A DNA stretch of 64,000 nucleotides from Demequina subtropica (GCF_000971235.1 NZ_BBMB01000004.1:5123-69122), one strand, 5' to 3'; positions 44,801 to 52,955 are shown, counted from the stretch's first letter. Notes: a model not told the origin generated them from the sequence alone. A program made the numbers and translations.

Positions 44801-46123
44801 CACCGTCGCGCCCACCCGCGCATCGTCCTGCGCGTGGGGCAGCCACGCGACCCAGCCCCACTGGTCGCGGTCCTCGCTGTCGCAGATCGTGACGATCTGG
44901 CAGTCGCGGGGCGACCGCATGGTCGCGAGCGACAGCAACGCCGCACGGGCGGTGAGCCGCGTCGCATGAGGGGTGCCCGCGATACCGAGCGGGCCGGCCG
45001 TCGCGTCCACCGCGACGGGCTCCGGCGAGACGCCCGCGCTGCGCGGCTGCTCGCGGAAACGCTGGCTGCCGCCCTCGAACCGCACGCGGAGGTCGCGCTG
45101 CGCGACGCCGATGCGGATACGCAGCGCGTCCGCATCGTCGTAGCGGCGCTCCCACAGGCGCGCGGTCGGCAGGCACGCGGTGTCCCGCACCACCACCTGG
45201 TCGGGGTGGTCGTACCAGCCTTGGAGGCGCTGCTCGCGGACGAGCGTGTCGATGCGGCTCTCCGTCGCGCGCACCTCGTCGCGCCATGTGGCCTCGGTGC
45301 GTTCGCCACGCTTGCGCGCGAGGCGGCGGTTGGTGAGGAAGGAGCCGACCACCATGATCGGAGAGGCGGCCGCCATGAGCAGCATCACCGCCCTCCCGAA
45401 GATCACCGCCATGGTGATGCCGAGCACCACCGGCACGATCGCGGAGAGCCACGGCAACGGGCTCTGCTCCTGCTCCTCGGGGCGTTCGCCCGGAAGCGTG
45501 ACCACGGGCTCCTCGCCGCGCGGCACGATGCGCGACGGGCGGTTGAAGCCGCGTGTCCCCGGCTCGTCGTCGGTGAGGTCCGCGTCCGAGGCGGGCGCGA
45601 CGCCGAGTCGGACGATGTGGGATCCCAGCTGAATCACATCGGCGGGCACCACGGTTGTGGGCTCGTGCGTGACGGTGCCGTTAACCACGATCGAGGCGCC
45701 GGTCTCCGGGGCGACCTCGAGGGTCAGCGGGCCGCCCGCGCCGTCGCCGAGGCGAAGCGTGAGCCGCGCATGGACGGGCTCGAGGTACGGGTCCTCGAGC
45801 ATGAGGTCGGCCCCGGTGCCCCGGCCCACCGTGACAGCCGCGTCGCGCGCGAGCGGCGCGGTGTGGCCCGCGAGCGGCCCGCCGATGATCTCGAGGCGGG
45901 GCGTGCCCGGCACCTCGCGCACGACGGCGCGCGTGAGGTCGGTGCCCGACGCGAGGGCCACGCTCGCGAGCGTGGCCCTCGCGTCCGTCCCCGGGGCGAC
46001 GGCAGCGGAACTGAGCCCGAGGGTCGCCGCGAGGTCCTCGACCGTGGTGCCCTCGTCGACGGCCACGAGCCAGTCCTCACGCGTGCCCTCGGTGCTCGGG
46101 GTGGTCAGTCGCAGCCGTGTCAA
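41825..46123 (-). CDS. Type VII secretion ATPase, EssC/EccC type with N-terminal FHA domain
   Basis: A 1432-residue FtsK/SpoIIIE-family motor of a type VII secretion system. Order: a ubiquitin-like start (about 1-70), an FHA domain (VTVGRGTGADLML, about 92-180), two transmembrane helices (about 225-270), a connector, then three ATPase domains. Domain 1 has a full Walker A (GTTGSGKS near 634) and Walker B (LVLVIDEFAEL). Domains 2 (GGARSGRTT near 970) and 3 (GERGTGRST near 1260) have Lys changed to Arg in Walker A, suggesting they bind substrates rather than drive transport. The FHA-first layout is like firmicute EssC. The TTG at 46123 follows GAGG closely. The secreted-protein gene just upstream is likely in the same operon. 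Confidence 0.9.
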   Translation of the reverse strand: MTRLRLTTPSTEGTREDWLVAVDEGTTVEDLAATLGLSSAAVAPGTDARATLASVALASGTDLTRAVVREVPGTPRLEIIGGPLAGHTAPLARDAAVTVGRGTGADLMLEDPYLEPVHARLTLRLGDGAGGPLTLEVAPETGASIVVNGTVTHEPTTVVPADVIQLGSHIVRLGVAPASDADLTDDEPGTRGFNRPSRIVPRGEEPVVTLPGERPEEQEQSPLPWLSAIVPVVLGITMAVIFGRAVMLLMAAASPIMVVGSFLTNRRLARKRGERTEATWRDEVRATESRIDTLVREQRLQGWYDHPDQVVVRDTACLPTARLWERRYDDADALRIRIGVAQRDLRVRFEGGSQRFREQPRSAGVSPEPVAVDATAGPLGIAGTPHATRLTARAALLSLATMRSPRDCQIVTICDSEDRDQWGWVAWLPHAQDDARVGATVGNTEDSRRERLRELAATLQTRRLAHAQGIDAGSHIIVLVDGARRYRMLPGMVDLLKHGHRHGIFVIALDDDVTRLPEEVATVLEIDPTDPAMARLQARGEFHARVLLDGASLGHAETIARAMCGYRHISGLGDDGVMPRSVRYVDLMDVDLEDPTPILDRWARTPRQTYVVVGADAEGEVAVDLATAGPHALVAGTTGSGKSEFLQTLIIALAMANRPDALTFVLVDYKGGSAFADCERLPHTVGMVTNLDARETERALASLEAELKRRERVLKDELRAKDADTAWAKDPEAAAAAGLARLVLVIDEFAELKTELPDFINGLVRIARVGRSLGVHLVLATQRPAGAVTPEMQSNINLRVALRVTDQADSSDVLGSGEAALISTSTPGRGFLKAGSNQSPAAFQAARVAGVRPGAVAQRRQPAQAASIDWDVVAYRPQFPPTLIAQHEVDHDDTDLRALVDVVLAAADVAGIPRGASPWLTPLPQVLTVDHFVGMRLPAGSVIVGLEDLPEEQRQAPRLWHVTDDSHLLISGGARSGRTTMLRSLVLQLIQRFSPADLHLYGIDYGNGALLPFADAPHTGAMVAGLDSPRVARLLDRLLHELTRRQALLSAAGVGSIGEQRARATSPEDRPPTIAVVVDGWERASATMSPDEMTAMRDRMMRIVREGPAAGMALLMTGDRTLPADRVAGAITTMYVLPLRDIADYRSAGVMIRELPASLPPGRALHGPDGREMQVVVPSRDVSGEAQHRQVQAIVAEVAEHWAERPAQRPMRVDTLPARITLADTAALPAAPGCTDGAPALAIGGDELSRFTIGLGPGEHLMVVGERGTGRSTALAALCLQLAASGTQALAVARPDTPLHRAATSAGVPLVSDPQLDAVGLGTPPVGHLVVLIDDADAIKDSPLEGALMMDKANRTYAIAARPGSVATAFGGPIAEAKKAARGLLLQPTSSLIGTQSLGVSVPKALVGRGTPGEGALLVDGAFVGVRVPIPG

Positions 46124-46154
46124 GGTTCCTCGCTTGCGTCGATGCTGGTCGGTG

Positions 46155-47210
46155 TCAGGTCAGGGAGGGGAGCAGCGCCCAGAGGTCGGAGAGCACCCCG
46201 GCGTCCGCGCCGCCGTCGGGAGCGGCCGCCTCATCGGGCGCGGCGACCGCGATGGCGTGCGCGCCCCCGGTCGTCGGGACGGCGGGCGCGAGCATCGGCG
46301 ATCCGACTGCGGCGGTCACCGTGACCGAGGCTGCGAGCGTGACGCCGTCGGGGGCCACGAGCGTCACGTCGAGCTGGTCCTCGAGCGCATCGTCCCCGTC
46401 GGGCGAGTACACGAGGGCATCGGGGTCGCACGCGACGGAGCCCCGCACGGGCGGGGCGCACGTGAGGATGCGCCACCGCGACGGGTCGGTCGCGGCGACG
46501 AGGTCCGCGGGTGTGACGGTCACCGTCGCGTCGCGCGGCACCAACACGTGCAGCCCTGCGGCGGAGCCGCCCGCGCCGAGCGTGACGGTCGCCTCGGTGG
46601 GCGCCGACCAGGCTCCGGTGCCATCCGCGACGCTCAGCGCGAGCGTCGCGAGGGTCGCATCCGCGGGGGCATCGATCACCACGTGGTGGTCCGCGACCCA
46701 CGCCCGCACGGCGGGGCTGCCGTCCTCGGGCGCGATCGCCTCGACGCGGACGTCGATCCTCGCGCCGCAGTAGACGCACGAGCCGACCAGGGAGGCGAGC
46801 GGGATGAGCGTGCGACCGCCTGCCACGCCTGGCACCTCGAGCGGTCCTGAGACGGGCTCCGCCGGGTCCGGCGCGCCGAGCGCCACGGAGTATGCGAGGG
46901 TGCGCGAGCCAGAGCCGGTGGACACCGTCACGGGCAGATCCCAGGGCCCTGCGGAGGGCGCGTAGCCGTTCGCGACGATCGTGATGCCGGATTCGTCGCA
47001 CTCGACCGTGAGCGGGGACCCGGCGGGCGCGGCCGGGCAGTCCTCGAGCGACCATGCGCCGTTGACGGGGAGGGTCGCGGCGTCGAGGTAGGGGACGGTC
47101 ACCGTGGCGGGGTCCGCGCTCGGCGTCTCCGCGTGTGCGCCTGGGACGGCGACCGTGAGGCAGACGAGGGCGCCGAGCGCGAGGGCGTACGGCACGCCGC
47201 GAGCCTCCAT
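46155..47210 (-). CDS. Secreted protein of the T7SS locus, beta-rich
   Basis: A 351-residue exported protein with a clear signal peptide (about 1-32, ending AHA-E). The mature part is Thr/Val/Ala-rich with repeated strand-like units and three Cys pairs (for example SCVYCG and CAPPVRGSVACDPD), resembling cadherin/Big-like repeats. No C-terminal anchor is seen. It lies 31 bases upstream of the EssC-type gene, in the same direction, and is divergent from the next T7SS gene. Function unknown; a surface component or chaperone for the secretion system is possible. Confidence 0.7.
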   Translation of the reverse strand: MEARGVPYALALGALVCLTVAVPGAHAETPSADPATVTVPYLDAATLPVNGAWSLEDCPAAPAGSPLTVECDESGITIVANGYAPSAGPWDLPVTVSTGSGSRTLAYSVALGAPDPAEPVSGPLEVPGVAGGRTLIPLASLVGSCVYCGARIDVRVEAIAPEDGSPAVRAWVADHHVVIDAPADATLATLALSVADGTGAWSAPTEATVTLGAGGSAAGLHVLVPRDATVTVTPADLVAATDPSRWRILTCAPPVRGSVACDPDALVYSPDGDDALEDQLDVTLVAPDGVTLAASVTVTAAVGSPMLAPAVPTTGGAHAIAVAAPDEAAAPDGGADAGVLSDLWALLPSLT

Positions 47211-47300
47211 CAGGGGCGTCCCTCCCGTCCGTCTATGATGCGGATGTCCGTGAGACGGCCACCTCGGCCGCGAGTCTATCCCGCAGGTAATGAGGCATCG

Positions 47301-47906
47301 ATGACCGCGTCGACCCACTCCACCGGGGGCGGCGTGTCGCCGTCGCAGCGCCGCATCGGGCATGACGACCTGGCCGGGCGGGACCTGGCCCTCGCCGATG
47401 CGCAGGCCTCCCGCGTTCGGCTCGAGTCGCCTCGCAGCGTGCTGCCCGAGGTGGTCGAGATCCAGATCGCCCCGCGTCGCTGGTACCGCCACCCCGCGTT
47501 CCTGGTCTCGCTCGGGCTCACGATGGTCGCGCTCGCGGCGATGGTCGTGCTGCTGGTCCTCGATGCCCGGGGAGGCGACGAGGTCCCCGTGGTGACAGGG
47601 CTCACCATCGAGGAGGGCGAGGGGAGCGTGACGCTTGCATGGTCCGGAGCGACAGACGGCGCCTTCCTCTACTCCATCGACCCGGGCGCCGAGGCGCCCG
47701 CTGATCTCAGCCAGCTGGTGCGCGGCGCGACGGCGTGGCTCCCGCTCAGCGCGGACCTCTACACGCCTCGGACGTGCTTCGTGGTGGTGCCGGCGACGCT
47801 CGGCGAGTCGGGCGAGGTGCTCGTGCCGACCTCCGTTCCCGCGACCGCCGTCGAGCGTGAGGCGACCGGTGCCGCGACCGTGTGCGTCTCCGACGCCGGA
47901 GCGTGA
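47301..47906 (+). CDS. Single-pass membrane protein of the T7SS locus
   Basis: A 201-residue protein with a polar cytoplasmic part (about 1-70), one transmembrane helix (about 74-96) and an extracytoplasmic part (about 100-201) that starts like a fibronectin-III domain (VTGLTIEEGEGSVTLAWSG) and has two Cys. The ATG follows GAGG. It begins the rightward T7SS gene group and is followed one base later by a lipoprotein gene. A structural role in the secretion machine is inferred from context only. Confidence 0.65.
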   Translation: MTASTHSTGGGVSPSQRRIGHDDLAGRDLALADAQASRVRLESPRSVLPEVVEIQIAPRRWYRHPAFLVSLGLTMVALAAMVVLLVLDARGGDEVPVVTGLTIEEGEGSVTLAWSGATDGAFLYSIDPGAEAPADLSQLVRGATAWLPLSADLYTPRTCFVVVPATLGESGEVLVPTSVPATAVEREATGAATVCVSDAGA

Positions 47907-47907
47907 G

Positions 47908-48660
47908 GTGACCTGGCGCGCCCGGGCCACGGTGCTCACGGGGGTCGCACTCCTGTCGCTCGCGGGCTGCTCGGCCGCCGCATCGTCGCCGGGAGCGTCG
48001 CCGGAGGTGCCGGCGGGGCTCGACTCCCTGCCGGCGACGCCGCTTCCGGCCGACCGCAACGCGATCGAGGCCGTCGACGCCGCCGATGCGCCCGAGGCGA
48101 TCCTCGCCGCGGTACGGCGGCAGACCTCGGCGACCGTGACCGGCGAGCTCGAGCGTCGCACCACCGGGGAGGACGGGGCCGTGGCGCGGTCCGCGGTCGC
48201 GCTCGCGTGGACGGGCACCGACCGCGACTACGAGGCGAGCGTGTCATGGGACGGCGCGACGGTGACGCTGTCGCGCGCGGGTGACGACCTGTGGGTCGAG
48301 GCTGATGCGCGGTACGCACGCCAGGTGGGGAGGCCCGCGCTGGTCGAAGGGCAGTGCCTGGGCCCCGGCGACGCTCTGCGCGAGCAATGGGAGTGGCTCG
48401 ACGGGCCCGACGCGATCCTCGCGACCCTGCTCGGAACGGCGCAGGTCGGTGGTGTGGAGGTCGAGGACGAGGTCGCGACCTTCCTGGTGGCCGCGGGTGG
48501 ACCGGTGGTCGGCACGCTCGCGGTGTCGGCCGTGGGAGATCCCGTCCCGCTGCGCCTCGAGGTCGAGGACCCGTCGGGATCGGCGGACCTCTCCTTCGGC
48601 GGCTGGTCCGCGGGTGTGCCTGGGGCACGCGGCTGCCCTGCGGATGGCTCAGCGTCGTAG
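47908..48660 (+). CDS. Lipoprotein of the T7SS locus
   Basis: A 250-residue lipoprotein with lipobox SLAGC (Cys near residue 17). The body contains SVSWDGATVTLSRAGDDLWVEAD, a strand pattern reminiscent of LppX/LprG-type folds that hold lipids in a beta-sheet cavity, but the similarity is only visual. GTG start, one base after the previous stop codon. Confidence 0.65.
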   Translation: MTWRARATVLTGVALLSLAGCSAAASSPGASPEVPAGLDSLPATPLPADRNAIEAVDAADAPEAILAAVRRQTSATVTGELERRTTGEDGAVARSAVALAWTGTDRDYEASVSWDGATVTLSRAGDDLWVEADARYARQVGRPALVEGQCLGPGDALREQWEWLDGPDAILATLLGTAQVGGVEVEDEVATFLVAAGGPVVGTLAVSAVGDPVPLRLEVEDPSGSADLSFGGWSAGVPGARGCPADGSAS

Positions 48661-48671
48661 CAGGCAAGGTC

Positions 48672-48677
48672 TACACT
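48672..48677 (+). promoter_or_regulatory. Possible -10 before the FHA/zinc-ribbon gene
   Basis: TACACT about 40 bases upstream of the GTG at 48717; no clear -35 was seen. Confidence 0.3.
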
Positions 48678-48716
48678 CGGCGACCAACGGCAGGGATCCT
48701 GGGGGACGGAGACGAC

Positions 48717-49271
48717 GTGGCGGCTGGATGCGCGTACTGCGGAAGCGACCTGCGTCCCCACAGCATGTTCTGCCTCGATTGCGGCCAGTTGGTGTCCCGC
48801 CGTCCGCAGCCCTCGCGCACCGGATCGCGCGGCCGTAGCGAGAGCACGCAGCCGGGTGGGCCCTCGCCGCATGCGCCCGTGGCGCCGCCGGTCGTGCCGC
48901 CCGCCGCCCCTGTCGTTCAGGCCGCGGCACCCGTGGCCGTGGAGGCCACGTACACGTGGTTCCTCGCATCGGACGACGGCACGCATCGCATCGACCGTGA
49001 CCACTTCGTCGGGCGGCGGCCCGGTGCGGATGCCGGCGCGGTGGCGCTCGTGCTCGAGGACCGCGCGCGCACGCTGTCACGCACCCATGCGGTGCTCCGA
49101 CCCGTGCGCGAGGGCCTGGTGCTCGAGGACCTGGGGTCCGCCAACGGCACCCGCATCGAGCGTTCTGGAACCGTGTTCGCCTGCCCCGAGGGCACGCCCG
49201 TGCCGGTGGGGCACGGCGACGTGCTCTGGTTCGGCGAGGTGCGCGCCCAAGTCTACGCCGCCCACGAGTGA
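48717..49271 (+). CDS. Zinc-ribbon and FHA domain protein
   Basis: A 184-residue cytoplasmic protein. The N-terminus is a zinc ribbon (CAYC near residue 5 and CLDC near 19), followed by a Pro/Ala-rich linker (about 30-75) and an FHA phosphothreonine-binding domain (about 85-182) with the motifs VGRRPG, LSRTHAVL and LGSANGTRI. It probably links Ser/Thr phosphorylation to the secretion system, as FHA proteins do in several T7SS loci; no kinase gene is in the window. Confidence 0.82.
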   Translation: MAAGCAYCGSDLRPHSMFCLDCGQLVSRRPQPSRTGSRGRSESTQPGGPSPHAPVAPPVVPPAAPVVQAAAPVAVEATYTWFLASDDGTHRIDRDHFVGRRPGADAGAVALVLEDRARTLSRTHAVLRPVREGLVLEDLGSANGTRIERSGTVFACPEGTPVPVGHGDVLWFGEVRAQVYAAHE

Positions 49272-49287
49272 AGCCTGAGGAGGACGC

Positions 49288-49602
49288 GTGAGGGAGTACT
49301 GCGCCGAGGTCAAGGGACCCACCGTCGAGCTGCTCGGCGCCCTGTTCGACCTCCAGACGGACGCATCGCAGGGGCAGCGGGTGGTCGAGCTCGTGGACAC
49401 GCTGCTGCGCGCCGAGGCGATCCGGCCGAGCGCCGAGGGTGCCGCGCAGCTCGCGTGGGACCGCCACGCGCGTGCCACTCTCGGTGAGATCCGTGACGCC
49501 GCACAGGCGGGCGACGGTGTCCGTGCGTGGGTTGCGTTCTCCGCCCAGGGGAGCGGTCTGCACCTGCTGGGCAAGGCCTGCCAGGGACAGCCTGGGTGGT
49601 GA
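49288..49602 (+). CDS. Uncharacterised small protein upstream of effector cassette 1
   Basis: A 104-residue, mostly helical soluble protein not recognised. It begins REYCAEVKGPTVELLGALF and ends ACQGQPGW. Strong GAGGAGG site before the GTG. Its last eight codons recur with few changes at 52956-52979 (TCEGQPGW and stop), at the matching place before cassette 2, suggesting that a copy once existed there. Confidence 0.6.
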   Translation: MREYCAEVKGPTVELLGALFDLQTDASQGQRVVELVDTLLRAEAIRPSAEGAAQLAWDRHARATLGEIRDAAQAGDGVRAWVAFSAQGSGLHLLGKACQGQPGW

Positions 49603-49925
49603 GCCGGGAGCACGGCGTCGCCCCGACAGCGACGCGGTTCGAGAACAGACCGCTCGCCGGGATCGCGACGATCACCAAGGCTTGAGCGGTGCGCGCCATC
49701 ATCGGCGCGGCCGTCGTCGTCATCCCGTCGTCCTTCGTCCGCTCGGTGGCGCGCCTGCGCGCCGCCGCGATCGCCTCGATCCCGCTCTCCGGGGTCTCGG
49801 CTACGGCCACTCGATGCGACCTGCGTGGTGGCACGCGTGCCGACGTCGAGATGCTCATGCGCGGCCGGGGGTTGCCGGAGGTGATCCTGGGCATCGAGTC
49901 CGCTCCGTCCCGATTGGGAATTTAG
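49599..49925 (+). pseudogene. Decayed copy of the membrane/PH-like gene found intact at 53243
   Basis: One continuous frame from a GTG at 49599 (overlapping the previous stop) to TAG at 49923-49925, interrupted by TGA at 49683-49685. The first part reads FENRPLAGIATITKA, matching LYENKPLAGIATMLKS of the intact gene. The TGA stands where the intact gene has GGA (Gly), so one base change explains it. The last part has SATATRCDLRGG, matching SATAFQCDLRGG. The roughly 110 residues between them are missing. It is therefore a nonsense- and deletion-bearing remnant. Confidence 0.75.
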
Positions 49926-49958
49926 CGGTTTATCAGGAGTGTCGCTCGTCACGTCGGG

Positions 49959-49988
49959 TTGGACGGAGGCCGCCGGGTCCGCTAACTT
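49959..49988 (+). promoter_or_regulatory. Promoter of WXG100 gene 1
   Basis: TTGGAC (49959-49964), an 18-bp spacer and TAACTT (49983-49988), preceded by the shared block GTCCGC. The same architecture stands before WXG100 gene 2 at 53905-53934. Confidence 0.6.
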
Positions 49989-50031
49989 TGCGGCGCGCAA
50001 CAGTGCGCACATCACCGTTGGGGGAATCGTC

Positions 50032-50325
50032 ATGGCAGATATCAAGGTCACCTCGGAGTCGCTGTCGAGCGTCGCGAACCAGCTGTCGGGCGGTGCGACG
50101 CAGATCGAGTCGCACCTGGCGCAGCTCAAGTCGATGGTGAGCGGCCTTGTCGCGGGTGACTGGAGCGGTGCCGCTTCGCAGAGCTTCATGGACCTGTACG
50201 AGCAGTGGGACACCGCGGGCATCCAGCTCAAGGAGTCGCTCTCGGGGATTGCGGACCAGCTGGCGAAGACGGCGCTCGCGTACGAGGAGTCCGAGGGCAA
50301 CATCGCGAACTCGTTCCGCGGCTGA
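50032..50325 (+). CDS. WXG100 family T7SS protein, cassette 1
   Basis: A 97-residue helical-hairpin protein of the ESAT-6/CFP-10 superfamily. The turn motif is W-S-G (GDWSGAAS, about residues 43-50) and a secretion-signal-like Y-x3-E is at the end (AYEESEGN). It differs from the cassette 2 copy at only five of 97 positions. GGGGGA lies 6 bases before the ATG at 50032. It is probably the general secreted partner of the system, since it is better conserved between cassettes than the effectors are. Confidence 0.9.
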   Translation: MADIKVTSESLSSVANQLSGGATQIESHLAQLKSMVSGLVAGDWSGAASQSFMDLYEQWDTAGIQLKESLSGIADQLAKTALAYEESEGNIANSFRG

Positions 50326-50375
50326 TCGGCTTCGGGGACTGATGTCCCCGAGGGCCATGGTGCTGAGGAGCGCGC

Positions 50376-50750
50376 ATGTCTCAATTCACCGTCTCGACGG
50401 ATCAGGTCGCGACGACCTCGGACCTTCTTCAGGGCCTGTTGAGCGAGCTTCGTGTGCGGATCGATGTTGCCAACGCGTCGGTCGCCGGCGTGGTCGGCGC
50501 GTCCTGGACGGGTGCGGCGGCCGATGACTTTGCGGCGGAGTGGCAGGCGCTGCTTGCAGACACCGCTGTCGGTCAGGCCGTTCTGACCGTCCTGATCGCC
50601 CGCCTGCGTGCCGCCGAGGACACGTACGAACAGGTGGAGCTGGTGCGGACCGCGATCGCGGACGCGGCGGCCGAGACGATGGTCGTGCCGGCCTCTCCGG
50701 TGCATGAGCGCGACGCGCGGGGATCGTCCGCGAAGGGCGGCGCAACGTGA
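50376..50750 (+). CDS. WXG100-like protein (EsxF/EsxE-type), cassette 1
   Basis: A 124-residue helical-hairpin protein. The turn W-T-G is in GASWTGAAADDF (about residues 41-53) and a Y-x3-E signal in TYEQVE (about 86-91), followed by a disordered tail. It overlaps the next gene by 4 bases (GTGA). By position it matches one of the small Esx partners encoded before CpnT in mycobacteria. Confidence 0.85.
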   Translation: MSQFTVSTDQVATTSDLLQGLLSELRVRIDVANASVAGVVGASWTGAAADDFAAEWQALLADTAVGQAVLTVLIARLRAAEDTYEQVELVRTAIADAAAETMVVPASPVHERDARGSSAKGGAT

Positions 50751-51034
50751 GCAGGCACACCGTCGACACCCAGGACCTTCGCGCGCTCTCGCAAACGCTC
50801 CACGAGCTGGCGGACCACCTCGCGATGGTGGAAGGCGCCACGAAGCGCCACTCCCATGCCCTCCTGGCGACGTGGTCTGGAGAGGCGTCCCGCGAGTTCA
50901 TCGAGGTCCTGGACGAGTGGGCGAGCTATGTGGGTGCGCTTCAGGCGTGGACCACAGCCCTGACGGAGCGCGTGAGCAAGTCCGCAACCAACTACGAGTG
51001 GGCGATCGCACAGGCCGAGGAGGTGACGGGCTGA
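50747..51034 (+). CDS. WXG100-like protein (second partner), cassette 1
   Basis: A 95-residue helical-hairpin protein with the turn W-S-G in LATWSGEASREF (about residues 40-52). No Y-x3-D/E is obvious at the C-terminus (YEWAIAQAEEVTG). It probably forms a heterodimer with the preceding protein, one partner carrying the secretion signal, as in EsxE-EsxF pairs (inference). Confidence 0.82.
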   Translation: MSRHTVDTQDLRALSQTLHELADHLAMVEGATKRHSHALLATWSGEASREFIEVLDEWASYVGALQAWTTALTERVSKSATNYEWAIAQAEEVTG

Positions 51035-51046
51035 GGTCCGGGCGCC

Positions 51047-52792
51047 ATGACGTATATCGATCTTGAGCCGCTTGACTACGCTGACGCCGCGGACATCGCC
51101 CTTGCGAGGGAGAAGTCGCTCCACGCCGCGATCGCCATGGCGTCCGCCGGCTTGGCGGGCGGATACGAGATGGCGGGCACGGACAGCGGTGGGGACCGCT
51201 TCTCGGAGTCCTATGACCGGGTCGCGCGGGCGGTGTTTCAGGAAGTCCTCGATGTCGCAGACGGAGTGCGCACGGCGGCGCGCGTATGCGTGCGCATCGG
51301 TGCGCTGCACGCGTCCGCGGAGCGCGCGAACCAGGGCCTCGCCGGTCCGGGACCAGGGTTCGATGATCCCGGTGCGCCGATGCCGGCATGCCCGGTCATG
51401 CCGCCCTCGTCTGCAGGGGGCACCTCCATCTCGGTGCCCGAGCTTCAATCCGTGGTCGACTTCGTGGGCTCGGTGACGTGGCCGGACGCTGACATCGACC
51501 GGCTTCGCGCGGCATCGGTCGCGTGGAACGGCCTCGCCGGTGCCATGCGGAACGAGGCGAAGGCGCTCGGTGCTGTCGCCGATCGGTTGTCCGGGATCGT
51601 CTCCCCCGAGCGCGCAGCGCTCGTCGATGCGCTTCGGGCCCTCGAGTCGCACGTCGACGATCTCGCAGACCGCACGGGCGCCGGCGACGACGGCCTCGGA
51701 GGGATCTGCTGGGCCTACGCGCAGGAGGTCGAAGAGACCCGTCGGGCGACCGAGGACGAGCTGAAGAGCCTCCTGGCCGAACTCGTCGTGACCGGAGTCG
51801 TCAGCGTCGCGTTGGGCGTTATCACGTTCGGCGGGTCTGCCGCGGTGGGTGCTGCCGCCGCCGAGGCACGGGCCGCGGTGTGCGTTTACAGGATCGGGCA
51901 GCGCGCGCTGAAGCTGAAGACGTGGGCGTTGAAGTCCGTCGCGTCTCTGGACAAGCAGCTCGTGAAGGCGCAGTCGATTCCAGCTTGGCGACGAGTCCTG
52001 GGCAACGAGAAGAACATCCGTTCCAAGGTCGCCTTCGCGGCGATCAAGGGCGCGACGGGAAGCGCGGTCGCGGCGCCCTCGACGAGCGACGACCCCAACA
52101 TCCCGCTCTCCGCCCTCTACGGCGGCGCCGGTGCTGCTTTCGGCGCGGGCCTGACGTCGTTGGAGCTCTTCGACCGGCTGCCGGGTGACATCTTCGCGGC
52201 GCAGATCAGTGCAATGACCATCTACAGCGCGGACGCCGCATTCACGGACCACGAGTTCAGCGCCAAGGACTTGGCCACGACCACGGTCACCTCTGCGCTC
52301 AGCGCGGGTGTCACGGCTGGGGCTGGCCGCTCTCGAAACAAGAACGGCAAGCCCGACGTGCCGAGCGAGTCCGACCTGGGGACGGCTGGCGGCGCCGTCG
52401 GCCGCGCCTCGGCGATCACGGCGGCGCGGGCGACGGCTGATGCCGGTGGACCCATGGCCGGTGCCGGATCGAGCACACCGCGAGTCGACGTCGATGGCGT
52501 CGCGAGGGCAGGGGCCGACGCCGCGGCAGCGACGATCGAACCGCTCGCGCACCGCGCGGATGTCGAGGCGCCGCGCGTGAGCGGCGATATCGCCACCGCG
52601 ATGCCCGAGGCGAGCGGCTCGGTCGCCGTGCCGCAGGGAGAGGCGCCTCTGGTGAAGGAGGCGGCACCTGCGCAGGCAGGTCCGACGGCGGGCTCGGGCC
52701 TGCCGTCCGGCATCGATGCGATCGCCCCGCCCGACCCCGCCGACATCGAGGTGGCGTTGCCTGCCGTGGGCGGAGCTTTGCCTGCTCTCTAG
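51047..52792 (+). CDS. CpnT-like T7SS effector lacking a toxin domain, cassette 1
   Basis: A 581-residue protein homologous along its length to the first about 600 residues of the cassette 2 effector. It has an N-terminal helical region with AGTDSGGDRFSESYDRVA (about 43-60), a second WXG-like helical part beginning TWPDADIDRLRAA (about 144-156), a hydrophobic segment (about 248-280), a Gly-rich hydrophobic region (about 350-375) and a Pro/Ala-rich tail. It stops at IAPPDPADIEVALPAVGGA, exactly where its paralogue continues towards the TNT toxin. The toxin part has been lost or replaced by a stop. Confidence 0.8.
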   Translation: MTYIDLEPLDYADAADIALAREKSLHAAIAMASAGLAGGYEMAGTDSGGDRFSESYDRVARAVFQEVLDVADGVRTAARVCVRIGALHASAERANQGLAGPGPGFDDPGAPMPACPVMPPSSAGGTSISVPELQSVVDFVGSVTWPDADIDRLRAASVAWNGLAGAMRNEAKALGAVADRLSGIVSPERAALVDALRALESHVDDLADRTGAGDDGLGGICWAYAQEVEETRRATEDELKSLLAELVVTGVVSVALGVITFGGSAAVGAAAAEARAAVCVYRIGQRALKLKTWALKSVASLDKQLVKAQSIPAWRRVLGNEKNIRSKVAFAAIKGATGSAVAAPSTSDDPNIPLSALYGGAGAAFGAGLTSLELFDRLPGDIFAAQISAMTIYSADAAFTDHEFSAKDLATTTVTSALSAGVTAGAGRSRNKNGKPDVPSESDLGTAGGAVGRASAITAARATADAGGPMAGAGSSTPRVDVDGVARAGADAAAATIEPLAHRADVEAPRVSGDIATAMPEASGSVAVPQGEAPLVKEAAPAQAGPTAGSGLPSGIDAIAPPDPADIEVALPAVGGALPAL

Positions 52793-52837
52793 GCCGGCCT
52801 GGCGGAGGCGCGCGTCGGAAGGCCGCGGCAAGTCCGC

Positions 52838-52843
52838 TATCGT
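52838..52843 (+). promoter_or_regulatory. Possible -10 before the cassette 2 leader genes
   Basis: TATCGT preceded by the block GTCCGC that also precedes the -10 elements at 49983 and 53929. The -35 region is weak. Confidence 0.35.
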
Positions 52844-52955
52844 CCGAGGCGGGCGCCGCCGAGGGGCCCGGCCGTTGGACGGCCCGCAAGAGAGGTGGCG
52901 ATGGAAGCGCGAAGCCCGCGAGATCACCACTCGCGACGGAACCGTGGCACGCACC

